64,000 nucleotides of DNA from Actinoalloteichus fjordicus (GTDB taxonomy: Bacteria; Actinomycetota; Actinomycetes; Mycobacteriales; Pseudonocardiaceae), in NCBI RefSeq assembly GCF_001941625.1, contig NZ_CP016076.1, positions 6,060,001 to 6,124,000 on the forward strand, written 5' to 3'. Both the position numbers and the translations under genes were made by a program. The notes beneath the pieces were generated by a model, which was not told the DNA's origin, did not search any database, and saw only the letters and a program-made list of their open reading frames with translations. Position 1 is the stretch's first letter; each line of letters starts with the position of its first letter. Positions 45,416-54,823 of the stretch are shown here, in pieces.

Positions 45416-46297
45416 GTACGGAGTCTGCTTCGACCGGGTCGCCGGGTTACCCGCGATCCTCACGCGAGTCCGGCAGCCCGGTTCCGGGCCTGCGGCGAGG
45501 TCCGAGCGAAGACCGTGTCCCGGATCGCGTCGCAGGCTAGCGGGGACGACCGGCCAGTTCGTGCCGGAGCGTGCCCGGCACGGGATCATGGCTGCCTGGC
45601 GGGTGATTCGCGACACCATGGAGTGGACCCGTCGAGGTGATCATGATCACCGGTCGCGGGCTGCCGGTGCTGATCGAAGCCGCCACGTCGTCGCACGGAC
45701 CTCGCGACCGCGCGGCGGGCATCCCCGCTCTCCGCCGCACGCGGCCGACATCGGTGGACGCGCCCCGGTGCCCGAGAAGACCGCTGCCGACGCCCGTGCC
45801 GACCGCAGGCAGGGCTCCGCCGGGCGCCTTCCGGGCCTCCTGCCCGCCGGAGTCGTCGCCTCGGCCGGGCGAGACCACCCCGCATCGCGTCTCACTCGGC
45901 CACAGAGCGGCCGGTACAGGTATCGCACCCGAGGACACCGAGCACGATCGGCTGCGAGGCCCGAGAACCACAGAGCGCCTCGGAACGGGTCGACGTCGCG
46001 CGGTCGAGCCGTCCGTCGCCCGGGCGGCCTGCTGACGTATTCGCGGTCGGAGTTCCCGTTCCGGAACATCGGCCCGCGTCAGCGGGAGAGTCGAGCGGCC
46101 CCGCCGGTCGCACACGACGAGCTCCCGGCCTCGTACCGATGCGCTGCGCTCGCGCCGGGGCCGCACCGAGTTCCCGTGCGGAGCTCACCGGACGCCGTCT
46201 CGGGATCAGGCGCGCGCCGAACGACGTCGATTCGGCCGCGAACGCCAGGGCGAGAGCACCGGCCTTTCGACTCACCGTTCCAGAAGACAAAGAAAAA
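45416..46297. other. 880-bp gap, no gene seen
   Basis: GC-rich; all frames are R/P/A-rich shadows. One forward frame (45637-46035) opens VIMITGRGLPVLIEAATSSH but degenerates at once and lacks a ribosome site. Confidence 0.5.
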
Positions 46298-46330
46298 GGA
46301 CCGATCCGGCAATTTCTGCCGAATCGGTCC
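46298..46330 (-). terminator. Intrinsic terminator of the tRNA operon
   Basis: On the reverse strand a 14-bp stem (one mismatch; arms 46317-46330 and 46298-46311, 5-nt loop) is followed by TTTTTCTTTGTC. It begins 14 nt after the tRNA-Glu 3' end. Confidence 0.9.
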
Positions 46331-46343
46331 CATTTTCCCTAAG

Positions 46344-46416
46344 TAGCCCCGACGGGATTTGAACCCGCGCTACCGCCTTGAGAGGGCGGCGTCCTAGGCC
46401 GCTAGACGACGGGGCC
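46344..46416 (-). tRNA. tRNA-Glu (CTC)
   Basis: Reverse-strand cloverleaf: acceptor GGCCCCG/CGGGGCT, D-arm GTCTAGCGGCCTAGGAC, anticodon stem CCGCC with loop CTCTCAA (anticodon CTC), T-arm with GGTTCAAATCC, discriminator A. CCA is not encoded. It follows tRNA-Gln in one transcript and lies near gltX, which charges it. Confidence 0.95.
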
Positions 46417-46475
46417 TTAGTTATTCTCTTGTCTTGCTGCGAAAGACCTTACCACACTCGGTTTGCGTCTTTCAG

Positions 46476-46547
46476 CTGGGGTACCAGGACTCGAACCTAG
46501 ACCAACAGAGCCAGAATCTGCCGTGCTGCCAATTACACCATACCCCA
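46476..46547 (-). tRNA. tRNA-Gln (CTG)
   Basis: Reverse-strand cloverleaf: acceptor TGGGGTA/TACCCCA, anticodon stem with loop TTCTGGC (anticodon CTG), T-arm AGGTTCGAGTCCT, discriminator G. CCA not encoded. First gene of the two-tRNA transcript. In bacteria of this group it is normally charged by GltX with Glu and then amidated by GatCAB. Confidence 0.94.
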
Positions 46548-46603
46548 CTGTCCCGGCGGGCTGATCTCCGTCTCCGGCGACCCGCTCCCCGTTCCGGTGA
46601 CAG

Positions 46604-46633
46604 ATATTAGACCACGATCCCCCCAGATGCGAA
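46604..46633 (-). promoter_or_regulatory. tRNA operon promoter
   Basis: Reverse strand: TTCGCA (46628-46633), 18-bp spacer, TAATAT (46604-46609). It is placed about 57 nt upstream of the mature 5' end of tRNA-Gln. Confidence 0.65.
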
Positions 46634-46674
46634 ATCGGCTCCCCGAAGACCCGTGCCAGCGCCGCCCAGCGAGG

Positions 46675-47406
46675 TCAACGCGGGCTCGGCAGGCGAGGAA
46701 AGACCAGGTCAGGAAGCTCCGTGAGGCTGGAGATGACGGAGACGCCCACCGGCACCCTGTCCGCCTCGCCTCGGCGATCCAGCCAGACTCCGTGCAGTCC
46801 GGCGTCGACCGCGCCCGAGGCGTCGAGATCCAGCCGGTCGCCGACGTGGATGGTCTCGCTCGGCGCGACGCCGAGTGCCTCGCACGCTGTGTGGAAGATC
46901 ATGGGGTCTGGTTTGCCGATGCCGAGTTCCTCGGATATCACCAGGTGATCGAAGGTGTCGATGAGACCGACGGCCGCCAGTTTCCTTCGCTGATAGAGCG
47001 AGGCAGCATTGGTAATCACAGCGAGTCGCAAACCGCTCGCTTTCAGCCACTCGAGACAGGGCCAGGCGTCGTCGAAGAGTCGCCAGGTTCGGCTGATGCA
47101 CGACAACCGGTGTTCTTCCCGTTCGGCAGCCTCGCCGTCATCGAGTTCTTCGCCGAGACCGGCGAAGAACTCCTTAGTTCGCTCCCGGCGCATGGTGTCG
47201 AAGTCGACCTCCCCCGCGTGATAGCGGAGATGGTGGAGATCGGTGGTCCTGCGCCACGCGGGCCAGGCGTCGTCATGGCCGAGGAGCGCCGTGAGGCCCG
47301 AGCGGGCTGAGGTCTCGTAGTCGACCAGGGTGTCGTCGATGTCGAGGCAGACGGCGCGAATGCTGCCGCTGGGCAGTGTAGAAGGCGAGGCTAGGGCTGA
47401 TGTCAC
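46675..47406 (-). CDS. HAD-superfamily hydrolase (subfamily IA phosphatase)
   Basis: 243 residues. HAD motif I CLDIDDTLVDYE (nucleophile Asp), motif II LRLAVITNAASLYQ, motif III GKPDPMIFHTAC and motif IV IHVGDRLDLDASGAVDAGL. An alpha-helical cap between motifs I and II marks subfamily IA. A small-molecule phosphatase; substrate unknown (phosphoglycolate or similar possible). GTG 47406. Between the tRNAs and gltX, same strand. Confidence 0.9.
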   Translation of the reverse strand: MTSALASPSTLPSGSIRAVCLDIDDTLVDYETSARSGLTALLGHDDAWPAWRRTTDLHHLRYHAGEVDFDTMRRERTKEFFAGLGEELDDGEAAEREEHRLSCISRTWRLFDDAWPCLEWLKASGLRLAVITNAASLYQRRKLAAVGLIDTFDHLVISEELGIGKPDPMIFHTACEALGVAPSETIHVGDRLDLDASGAVDAGLHGVWLDRRGEADRVPVGVSVISSLTELPDLVFPRLPSPR

Positions 47407-47542
47407 CCCGTGAGGTTAGGCGCGCACGAGGCGCGATGAACTCGGCTGACAAGGTGATCCCGCCGGAGCTTCCTCGATACAGCTCGTGACAAGCCGTGAA
47501 CGAACACCGGTCGTGACCAAGGTGGTCACGACCGGGTGAGCC

Positions 47543-49039
47543 TCACTGTGCCTGGTCGAGGCCCTGTCGCAGCCTGCCGAGGGTGCGCTCCCTGCCCAGC
47601 AGCTCCATGGACTCGTACAGCGGCGGCGAGACGGTCCGACCGGTCACCGCGACGCGAACCGGCGCGAACGCCTTCCTCGGCTTGAGGCCGAGTCCGTCGA
47701 CGAGCGCGGTCTTGAGCGCGGTCTCGATCGCCTCCGTCGTCCAGTCGCTCAGCGCGTCCAGGGCCGCGATCGCCTCGGTCAGCACCGGGACGGCCGCCGC
47801 GTCGAGCGCCTTGGCGGCGTCCGCCGGCTCGGGGGCGAAGTCCGCATCGGCCACGAACAGGAACCGCAACATGCCGACGGCGTCGGAGAGGACGATCAGG
47901 CGCTCCTGCACCAGCGGTGCGGCGGCACCGAGCACCGCGAGCTGTTCCGCCGTCGGCTCCGAGGGCAGCAGCCCGCCCGCGACCAGATACGGGACCACTC
48001 GGCGAGCGAAGTCCTCGACGGGCAGGGCCCGCAGGTGCGTGGCGTTGATCGCCTCTGCCTTCTTCAGGTCGAAGCGCGCCGGGTTGGAGCTGACCTGCCG
48101 GACGTCGAAGGCCGCCACCATCTCCTCTCGCGAGAAGACGTCGCGGTCCTCGGCGATCGACCAACCGAGCAGGGCCAGGTAGTTGAGCAGCCCCTCCGGC
48201 AGGAAGCCCCGGTCCCGGTAGTTGAAGAGGTTCGACTGCGGGTCGCGCTTGGAGAGCTTGCGGTTTCCCTCGCCCTGCACCAGCGGCAGATGGCCGAACT
48301 GCGGGACCAGCTCGGCGACCCCGATACGCCGCAGCGCCTCGTACAGCGCGATCTGGCGGGGAGTCGAGGAGAGCAGGTCCTCGCCGCGCAGCACGTGAGT
48401 GATCTTCATCATGGCGTCGTCGACGGGGTTGACCAGCGTGTAGAGCGGCTCGCCGTTACCCCGGACCAGCACCGGGTCCGGCACGGAGCCCACCTTGAAG
48501 GTCACCTCGCCGCGAACGAGGTCGTCGAAGGTGATGTCGGTGTCGGGCATCCGCAGTCGCAGCACCGGCAGCCTGCCCTCGGCGCGCAGTTCGGCGCGAC
48601 GCTCCTCCGTGAGGTCGCGGTCCGCGCCGTCGTAGCCGAGCTTCGGGTCACGCCCCGCAGCGCGGTGGCGCGCCTCGATCTCCTCCGGCGTGGAGAAGGA
48701 CTCGTAGACCTCGCCTGCGGCGCGGAGCTTCTCGACCACGGCCAGGTGCAGCTCGCGTCGCTCGCTCTGCCGGTAGGGGCCGTACTCGCCGCCGACCTCG
48801 GGGCCCTCGTCCCAGTCCAGGCCCAGCCAGCGCATGGCGTCCAGCAGAGCCAGATAGGACTCCTCGGAGTCCCGCGCCGCGTCGGTGTCCTCGATGCGGA
48901 ACACCAGGGTGCCCTTGTTGTGCCTGGCGAACGCCCAGTTGAACAGGGCGGTCCGGATCAGGCCCACATGCGGGGTGCCGGTCGGCGACGGACAGAAACG
49001 GACGCGGACAGCCGCTGGGCTGGTCTGAGGCTCAGTCAT
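47543..49039 (-). CDS. gltX: Glutamyl-tRNA synthetase
   Basis: 498 residues. Class I synthetase: [20 protein letters not shown] holds the HIGH-type motif (HVGL), [14 protein letters not shown] the KMSKS-type motif; [20 protein letters not shown] and [20 protein letters not shown] are typical. Charges tRNA-Glu and, in organisms without GlnRS, tRNA-Gln, both encoded 1.1 kb downstream. ATG 49039. Divergent from the FAD monooxygenase across 93 bp. Confidence 0.97.
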   Translation of the reverse strand: MTEPQTSPAAVRVRFCPSPTGTPHVGLIRTALFNWAFARHNKGTLVFRIEDTDAARDSEESYLALLDAMRWLGLDWDEGPEVGGEYGPYRQSERRELHLAVVEKLRAAGEVYESFSTPEEIEARHRAAGRDPKLGYDGADRDLTEERRAELRAEGRLPVLRLRMPDTDITFDDLVRGEVTFKVGSVPDPVLVRGNGEPLYTLVNPVDDAMMKITHVLRGEDLLSSTPRQIALYEALRRIGVAELVPQFGHLPLVQGEGNRKLSKRDPQSNLFNYRDRGFLPEGLLNYLALLGWSIAEDRDVFSREEMVAAFDVRQVSSNPARFDLKKAEAINATHLRALPVEDFARRVVPYLVAGGLLPSEPTAEQLAVLGAAAPLVQERLIVLSDAVGMLRFLFVADADFAPEPADAAKALDAAAVPVLTEAIAALDALSDWTTEAIETALKTALVDGLGLKPRKAFAPVRVAVTGRTVSPPLYESMELLGRERTLGRLRQGLDQAQ

Positions 49040-49106
49040 AACCCGATCAGCCTATCCATCCCGTTCCGGGTTGACAGCACCACCGGCCGGGAGGAACCTG
49101 ATGTTA

Positions 49107-49122
49107 TTCAACACTCGTTGAA
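49107..49122. promoter_or_regulatory. Operator-like palindrome before the FAD monooxygenase
   Basis: TTCAAC-ACTC-GTTGAA, perfect arms, 10 nt before the start and overlapping the expected promoter. Typical size for a TetR/MarR-type repressor; no regulator gene is adjacent. Confidence 0.6.
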
Positions 49123-49132
49123 ATAGGAGGCG

Positions 49133-50425
49133 ATGATGCCGACGACAAGCACCGACGGGCACCGGACCGAGGCCACCTGCGTCGTGGTCGGCGGCGGCCC
49201 GGCAGGCATGATGCTGGGTCTGCTGCTGGCCAGGGCCGGGATCGCCGTGACGGTGCTGGAGAAGCACGGCGACTTCCTCCGTGACTTCCGTGGTGACACC
49301 GTGCACCCCTCCACCCTGACCCTGCTGGACGAACTCGGCCTCGGAGAGCGCTTCGCCGAGCTGCCGCAGCGCAGGGTCGACGCGGCACGGGTGCTGGTCG
49401 ACCAGGGAATGGCCAGGATCGGTGATCTGCGACGAATTCCCGGCCGACACGGGCACATCGCCCTGGTCCCCCAGTGGGACTTCCTCAACCTCGTGAAGGA
49501 CGCCGCCCAGGAGGAGCCGACCTTCGAGCTGCGGATGCGCACCGAGGTCGTCGGGGTGATCCGGGCGGGCGGCCGCGTGCGCGGCGTCCGGTACCGGGAC
49601 GAGTCGGGGGAAGGCGAACTGCGCGCCGACCTCGTCGTGGCCTGCGACGGCCGATCGTCCACCGTCCGCGACTCCGTCGGGCTACGGCCGAGGGAGTTCG
49701 GGGTGCCGATGGACGTGCTGTGGTTCCGGCTGTCCCGCCGAGAATCGGATCAGGCGGGCCTACTGGCCCGGTTCCGCCCTGGTGAAGGCCTGGTCTTGAT
49801 CGACAGGGGCGAGTACTCGCAGTGCGGCTATCTCATTCCGAAGGGAACCGAGGCCAGGCTGAGGGCGGGCGGCATCGAGAAGTTCCAGACCCGGATCGCA
49901 CGGCTGGTGCCGACGCTCGCCGACCGGGTGACCGAGATCGCCTCCTTCGACGACGTCTCGGCGCTGCTGGTGCGCCTCGATCGGCTGCGGCGCTGGCATG
50001 TGCCCGGCCTGCTCTGCATCGGCGACGCGGCGCACGCCATGTCCCCCGTCGGCGGAGTCGGCATCAACCTGGCCGTCCAGGACGCCGTCGCCACCGCCCG
50101 CATCATCGAGCCAGGGCTCTCGCGCAGCACCCTGAACAGCCGCGATCTCGCCAGGGTCAGCAGGCGACGCCGGATTCCGGCCGTCATCATCCAGGCGGCG
50201 CAGCGGCTGGTCCACCGGGCGCTGTTCCGCCGGATCGACCTCGAGAACACGGCACCGGTGGAGCCCCGGAGCGGGCGGCTTCCCCTGCCGCTGCGCGTGC
50301 TGAACCGGATTCCGATCCTCCAGGCGATTCCCGCCACGCTCGTCGGAATCGGTCCGCTGCCGGAACACGCGCCGCCTTTCGCCCGGCGTCCGCCGTCTCG
50401 GTCGGGTCGTCCGACGCCGGACTGA
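49133..50425 (+). CDS. FAD-dependent monooxygenase (PHBH family)
   Basis: 430 residues. N-terminal dinucleotide motif CVVVGGGPAGMMLGLLLARA, DG motif LVVACDGRSSTVRDSVGL, and GD motif LLCIGDAAHAMSPVGGVGIN. Flavin aromatic hydroxylase/oxidoreductase fold with the Pro-rich C-terminal end. Substrate unknown. Start at ATG 49133 or 49136 after AGGAGG. A palindrome at 49107-49122 suggests inducible expression. Similar stand-alone monooxygenases are common near gltX in related genomes (from memory, not checked). Confidence 0.9.
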   Translation: MMPTTSTDGHRTEATCVVVGGGPAGMMLGLLLARAGIAVTVLEKHGDFLRDFRGDTVHPSTLTLLDELGLGERFAELPQRRVDAARVLVDQGMARIGDLRRIPGRHGHIALVPQWDFLNLVKDAAQEEPTFELRMRTEVVGVIRAGGRVRGVRYRDESGEGELRADLVVACDGRSSTVRDSVGLRPREFGVPMDVLWFRLSRRESDQAGLLARFRPGEGLVLIDRGEYSQCGYLIPKGTEARLRAGGIEKFQTRIARLVPTLADRVTEIASFDDVSALLVRLDRLRRWHVPGLLCIGDAAHAMSPVGGVGINLAVQDAVATARIIEPGLSRSTLNSRDLARVSRRRRIPAVIIQAAQRLVHRALFRRIDLENTAPVEPRSGRLPLPLRVLNRIPILQAIPATLVGIGPLPEHAPPFARRPPSRSGRPTPD

Positions 50426-50730
50426 GAGCCGCCCGCCAAGCTCCGGCAGGTCGAACCCCGGCGAACACCGGAGGAGGGAAGGGGTCCGAGGCAGCAGGCA
50501 TGGGGCGCGCTCGAGCGGACACGACTGTGCCGTCTCGACGACGAAGTGCCATCCAGAACCGGCGGGCGGCGGGAAGGGCCGCCTGCGTCGTCGAGCCGTG
50601 CCTGCGCGTCAGCCTGGTGTCTCGGGTGTCCGCGAGACACCAGGCGTGGTCGGCGCGACCGCCGCGGGGGCGGTGCATGTCGGCCGAGCGTGCAGGCCCG
50701 CTGAGGCCGGACGAGTCAGCGCCGGACGAG
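50426..50730. other. Convergent intergenic region with short tandem repeat
   Basis: 305 bp, no gene. CCGGACGAGTCAGCG is directly repeated at 50707-50721 and 50722-50736, with a third partial unit, running into the stop codon of the FAH gene. Confidence 0.5.
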
Positions 50731-51504
50731 TCAGCGCTGGACGACCGGGTTGCGCAGCGTGCCGAGGCCCTGCACCGTGATCGCGACCGTCTGTCCCGCC
50801 GTCATCGGACCCACGCCCGCAGGCGTGCCCGTGAGGATCACGTCACCAGGCAGCAGCGTCATGACGCGCGAGATCCAGGCCACCAGGGTCGGAACGTCGT
50901 GCAGCAGATTCGCGGTGGTGGAGTCCTGCCGCACCGCGCCGTCGAGTTCGGTGCGGATGCGCAGGTCGGCGGGATCGGCGGTCGTGTCGATCCACGGGCC
51001 GAGCGGGCAGAAGGTGTCGTGCCCCTTGGCCCGAGTCCACTGGCCGTCGGCCTTCTGCTGGTCGCGCGCCGTCACATCGTTGGCGATCGTGTAGCCCAGC
51101 AGCACGTCCTTGGCCTTGGCCGGGGACACGTCGCGGCAGGGCGCGCCGATGACCGCGGCCAGCTCGCCCTCGAAGTCGACCTGCGCCGAGTCGGCGGGCA
51201 GCCGGATGCTCGCGCCGGGGCCGATCACCGAGGTCGACGGCTTCATGAAGATCACCGGGTTGGCGGGCGGCTCGCCGCCCATCTCCCTCGCGTGGTCGGC
51301 ATAGTTCTTGCCGATGCAGATGACCTTGCTCGGCAGGATCGGCGCGAGCACCCGCACGTCGGCCAGCGGCCAGCGACGGCCGGTGTACGTGGGGTCGCCG
51401 AACGGGTGCTCCGCGATCTCGACCGCGACCTGGTCCGTGTCCGGCTCCCCCTCGATCGAGACGAAGGCCACTCCCTGGGGGTGGGCGATACGGCCGATAC
51501 GCAC
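50731..51504 (-). CDS. Fumarylacetoacetate hydrolase-family protein
   Basis: 257 residues from GTG 51504 (GCAGGAGG six nt upstream; a TTG at 51510 is also in frame). FAH fold: ICIGKNYADHAREMGGEPP, FMKPSTSVIGPGASIRLP, VDFEGELAAVIGAPCRDVSP (metal Glu), LGYTIANDVTARDQQ, GHDTFCPLGPWI and LLPGDVILTGTPAGVGPMTA. Family members hydrolyse or decarboxylate beta-diketo acids, or act as oxaloacetate decarboxylase. The homologue Rv2993c lies beside gltX in mycobacteria too. Substrate unknown. Confidence 0.92.
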   Translation of the reverse strand: MRIGRIAHPQGVAFVSIEGEPDTDQVAVEIAEHPFGDPTYTGRRWPLADVRVLAPILPSKVICIGKNYADHAREMGGEPPANPVIFMKPSTSVIGPGASIRLPADSAQVDFEGELAAVIGAPCRDVSPAKAKDVLLGYTIANDVTARDQQKADGQWTRAKGHDTFCPLGPWIDTTADPADLRIRTELDGAVRQDSTTANLLHDVPTLVAWISRVMTLLPGDVILTGTPAGVGPMTAGQTVAITVQGLGTLRNPVVQR

Positions 51505-51598
51505 GGACAACCTCCTGCGATGCTGCTTCTGGCGGACGGCACCACTCTAGACGGGCAGGTCAGCGGGGTCGGCGGTACGAGCAGCCCGGAGAGCAGGA

Positions 51599-52630
51599 TC
51601 ACGGCAGCGGGCAGCCGTCCCGCTCGGCGGCGGCGCTGGTGAGTGCGGTGAAAAGGTCCCCGTCGGGCGAGTCGTCGACGAACTCCCCGAAACCAGTGAG
51701 GTGGTAATGCACCGGCTCGCCCCCACAGGTGTGGTCGAGCCCGGTACCCCTGTACAGGTCGTCTTCACGGCCTTGCACGGTCTCCGCGATGACACCTCTC
51801 GCCACCACGAAAGTCGCTATGAGTGACAGGTTCTCACCAGGCTCCTGCGGCTTGTCGATGTCCCAGACCTGGCACGCCTCCGCCACACCGCCCGTGATCG
51901 ACTCGACCGTATGTCGAATTCCCGAAGCAGGCGCCGGAATCAGCGTGGGATCTGCCAGACCGCACAGACCAGATGCTCCCTCGACAGCGTTCGGAACGGG
52001 ATGCGGCGGCAGCTCGGCAGGGGCGACTAGCGGATCCGAGCCGCACCCCCATCGATCGACGAGATCGTTTGCCGCCTCTATCCCAGCCGCCAGCATCGCC
52101 CCTCGATACTCGAGATCTTCAGACGAAACAAATCCATCGTTCCTCCTGCCTGACTGAATAGAGCCGATGTCAAGCCAGAAGTCGCCGACGTCCGGATTTC
52201 CGGCACATTCGACGGGAATAGTGGCACTGCCAGTGGTCAACAAGGCATCCGTCGACCCGACCCCGACGACCTGATACGTCGGTCCACCCATTGCGAAAGA
52301 AACGATCGAACTAAACCCGGATTGATCCAGCCTGGGTAGATCAACCCGAAGAAATGGCCAAGAGGAATCTATTGCGAACTGCCCATCAACCTGGTTACGG
52401 TAACTCGTTCCGCAAGAGAACTCATAACCATCTTCGATGAATTCATCTGGCAGACCGCCACCCGGAAAACCCATCTCCTCCCATGAGTTCTCACTCAGGA
52501 GATCGTCGCAGACCAGTTTGAGTTCCGGCTCTGCGGAAGGGTTCTGGCCAGCGCCGCCAGAGCCGAAACAGCCGCCCACCACGCCGACTGCGGCTGCGAT
52601 GGCAACGAGATGCTTCACGCGTCGCATCAT
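51599..52630 (-). CDS. Putative lipoprotein, third gene of the WXG/EspC-like module
   Basis: 343 residues. Signal peptide with lipobox: MMRRVKHLVAIAAAVGVVGG-C (Cys near 21), then SGGAGQNPSAEPE as a flexible linker. Eight or more further Cys suggest disulfides outside the membrane (CDDLL, FSCGTSY, ECAGNP, CGSDP, LCGLADP, ACQVWD, HTCGGEP, DGCPLP). I recognise no family. ATG 52630 overlaps the stop of the 731-residue gene by ATGA, so the two are translationally coupled. The 5' part is AT-richer than the neighbourhood. Confidence 0.85.
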   Translation of the reverse strand: MMRRVKHLVAIAAAVGVVGGCFGSGGAGQNPSAEPELKLVCDDLLSENSWEEMGFPGGGLPDEFIEDGYEFSCGTSYRNQVDGQFAIDSSWPFLRVDLPRLDQSGFSSIVSFAMGGPTYQVVGVGSTDALLTTGSATIPVECAGNPDVGDFWLDIGSIQSGRRNDGFVSSEDLEYRGAMLAAGIEAANDLVDRWGCGSDPLVAPAELPPHPVPNAVEGASGLCGLADPTLIPAPASGIRHTVESITGGVAEACQVWDIDKPQEPGENLSLIATFVVARGVIAETVQGREDDLYRGTGLDHTCGGEPVHYHLTGFGEFVDDSPDGDLFTALTSAAAERDGCPLP

Positions 52631-54822
52631 CCACCCGACCTTGATTCATCGCCAAAGGAGATCGAGGTGTCCAGATGATAGGAAACCTTGATCTCATCAA
52701 TCACGCTCCGCATCTCTCCGCCAGCAGGAGATCTTCTCCATTCGTCGAAAACTCCCTTCTGCACAGGATCAAGCGACGAATATGCGGGCACCTTGCCGTC
52801 GATCATCAACTCAGCAGGCGGCGGAGCATCCGGAGCCCACATCTCATGTCGAATCATCGCATCGAGCACAAGACTCTCTACGTCGGTGGAACCTTGACGG
52901 TATAGGTCCTGAGCCCACCCCTCCGCCGAAGAGAAGTCATCTCGGCGCGAATTCTCGACCACGTCATCGAGGACCATGGTCACACCATCCCCGAGGAGAC
53001 CTCCAGCGACCGGGATCTCGCCAACGATGTTTCCCAACACGAGGTCCGTCAAGGCAGCTCGATCCTCCAACGCCTTGTTGTACTCGTTGTCCGCACTGGT
53101 CATCTCCGCATAGCCCGCTTCGGCCCGTGCACCGTCCAAGGCGTTAAAGATCACGGCCGCTTCGCGACCTGCCATCTCGACATCCGTATAACGCGTCCCT
53201 AGGTCAAAGGAGCTCGATGCCATCTCCTCAAGGCGCAGCGCGGTGTAGACCCGCTGTGCTTCGTGAATCTGGGCATACTGCTCAGGATCACTTGCCAGGT
53301 CGCCGATCACCGCACGGATGTCATCCCGATGGGCAGCGTGCCGGTTGGTGCTGCTGTCGATCGAATCCGCATTCACAAAAGCGATCTCGGCACTGATCAT
53401 GTTTGTCATCGTGTCGCCCATGTTGTGCGGGATGCCGTCCGACCGGTCGGCGAAGGCGCCGATGGAGTCGCGGAGGATCTCTCGGGAGACCTCGTCCCGG
53501 CCCGCCTCCAGCGTCGCGGCCTCCAGGGCGTCGCCGAAGCTGCTCCAGCCTGCGGACACGTGGTCGTCCGGGACGGACCTGGTCAGTGAGTCGGGGATCC
53601 ACTCCCGCTCGGCGAAGTACTCGACGCGGTCTTCGCCGTCCTTGGAGAAGAAGTCCTTCGCGGCCTGCGGATTCTCGTCCAGGGCGAGCATCAGCCCGTA
53701 CATCGGGTCGAGCCCGGCGGTCTGGTCGTCGATGAAGTTGAAGCGCAGCGGTGCACCGAGCACGCCCTCCTGAGTGTTCCAGGCCTCAGGATTCTCCTTC
53801 TCGAAGTCGATCAGATCGTTCCCGATGAACTCCAGGAACTCCGAGGAGTACTCGCCTGAGTTCAGCAGCGGGCCCAGGAACTGGTAGCCGTAGACGCCGT
53901 CCGGTCCAGTGAATCCCGGCAGGACGACCTCCTCGCGGCCCGCCTCGGCGAGATCGGACCACCACTGCTCGCCCAGGTTGGGTTCGCTGCGGGCGTCGGT
54001 CGCGGTGGCCAGCGCCTCGCCCAGCTCGATCTGGAGACGTCTCGCCAGCTCGGGATCGGGGTGTCCGAGGTGGTTGCCGATTCCGGTGATGTCGGAGGCG
54101 AGTTCCAAGGTCCTCTCCGGCCCCAGCAAGTCCAGGAACTCGGTGGCGAACACCGGGTCCTCGGCGTAGTGCTCCAGCAGGTCGCGGAGTTCCCTGGCCT
54201 CCTCGTGCGTCAGCGGCCGGGTGCCTGCCAGCTCGGCGGCGCGGGCGGCCTGTTCCTCGATGCGTTCCTGCATGGCGGCGATGTCCGCCGCGGAGCTGTG
54301 CACGGCGCTGTGGTGCTCCAGTCGACCCGTCAGGTCGCTGTCGAGGTCCTCGGCCTCCGTCAACAGCTCCGCGATCTGGGTCTGCACGTCCACCCGCGCC
54401 CGGTGTCGCACCTCGCGCTCGTGGATCTTCTGGCCGTCGGACAATCCGGTGGTGTCGTACGGGGCGATCCAGATCTCGCCGTCCGCTCGGAGCTCCAAGC
54501 CGCTGCTGTGCGCGTAGGCGAGGACCGAGGCGAGCCGGTCCTGAATTCCGGTGATGTCGTCGGCCGCCTGCTTGTACACGTCCGCCACGTTGCGGATGTC
54601 GTCCACGCTCTGCACTCCCCGGCGCCGGATCTCGTCGACGTATCGCCCCGCTGCCTCGGCGGCGAAGCCCTGCCACACCTCGTCGTCGGCGATCCGCTCG
54701 ATCACCTCGCCGTTCAGGTCCGAGAGCTGCTGGTCCAGGTCGTCCGACCAGTCGTTCCATGCCTGCGCCAGCGCGGACCAGTGGCTCGGGTCGAGATCGC
54801 GGAGTTGCAACAGATCCGGCAT
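52627..54822 (-). CDS. Large WXG-containing helical protein, likely type VII-associated
   Basis: 731 residues from ATG 54822 (GGGAGGA upstream). N-terminal ~100 residues look WXG100-like: HWSALAQAWNDWSDDLDQQL, ADDEVWQGFAAEAAGRYVDE (WQG turn), IRNVADVYKQAADDITGIQD. The rest is acidic, mostly helical: YQFLGPLLNSGEYSSEFLEF, DNEYNKALEDRAALTDLVLG, a glycine-rich possible membrane-inserting stretch GEIPVAGGLLGDGVTMVL near 600, and VFDEWRRSPAGGEM. It resembles long WXG/LXG-type proteins of unknown function in actinomycetes. No nuclease or other toxin motif seen. Coupled to the lipoprotein gene and one base behind the small EspC-like gene. Confidence 0.82.
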   Translation of the reverse strand: MPDLLQLRDLDPSHWSALAQAWNDWSDDLDQQLSDLNGEVIERIADDEVWQGFAAEAAGRYVDEIRRRGVQSVDDIRNVADVYKQAADDITGIQDRLASVLAYAHSSGLELRADGEIWIAPYDTTGLSDGQKIHEREVRHRARVDVQTQIAELLTEAEDLDSDLTGRLEHHSAVHSSAADIAAMQERIEEQAARAAELAGTRPLTHEEARELRDLLEHYAEDPVFATEFLDLLGPERTLELASDITGIGNHLGHPDPELARRLQIELGEALATATDARSEPNLGEQWWSDLAEAGREEVVLPGFTGPDGVYGYQFLGPLLNSGEYSSEFLEFIGNDLIDFEKENPEAWNTQEGVLGAPLRFNFIDDQTAGLDPMYGLMLALDENPQAAKDFFSKDGEDRVEYFAEREWIPDSLTRSVPDDHVSAGWSSFGDALEAATLEAGRDEVSREILRDSIGAFADRSDGIPHNMGDTMTNMISAEIAFVNADSIDSSTNRHAAHRDDIRAVIGDLASDPEQYAQIHEAQRVYTALRLEEMASSSFDLGTRYTDVEMAGREAAVIFNALDGARAEAGYAEMTSADNEYNKALEDRAALTDLVLGNIVGEIPVAGGLLGDGVTMVLDDVVENSRRDDFSSAEGWAQDLYRQGSTDVESLVLDAMIRHEMWAPDAPPPAELMIDGKVPAYSSLDPVQKGVFDEWRRSPAGGEMRSVIDEIKVSYHLDTSISFGDESRSGG

Positions 54823-54823
54823 G

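Noticed and set aside
45637-46035. Forward frame opening VIMITGRGLPVLIEAATSSH
   Set aside because: Becomes Arg/Pro-rich at once; no domain; the region lacks a consistent coding frame.
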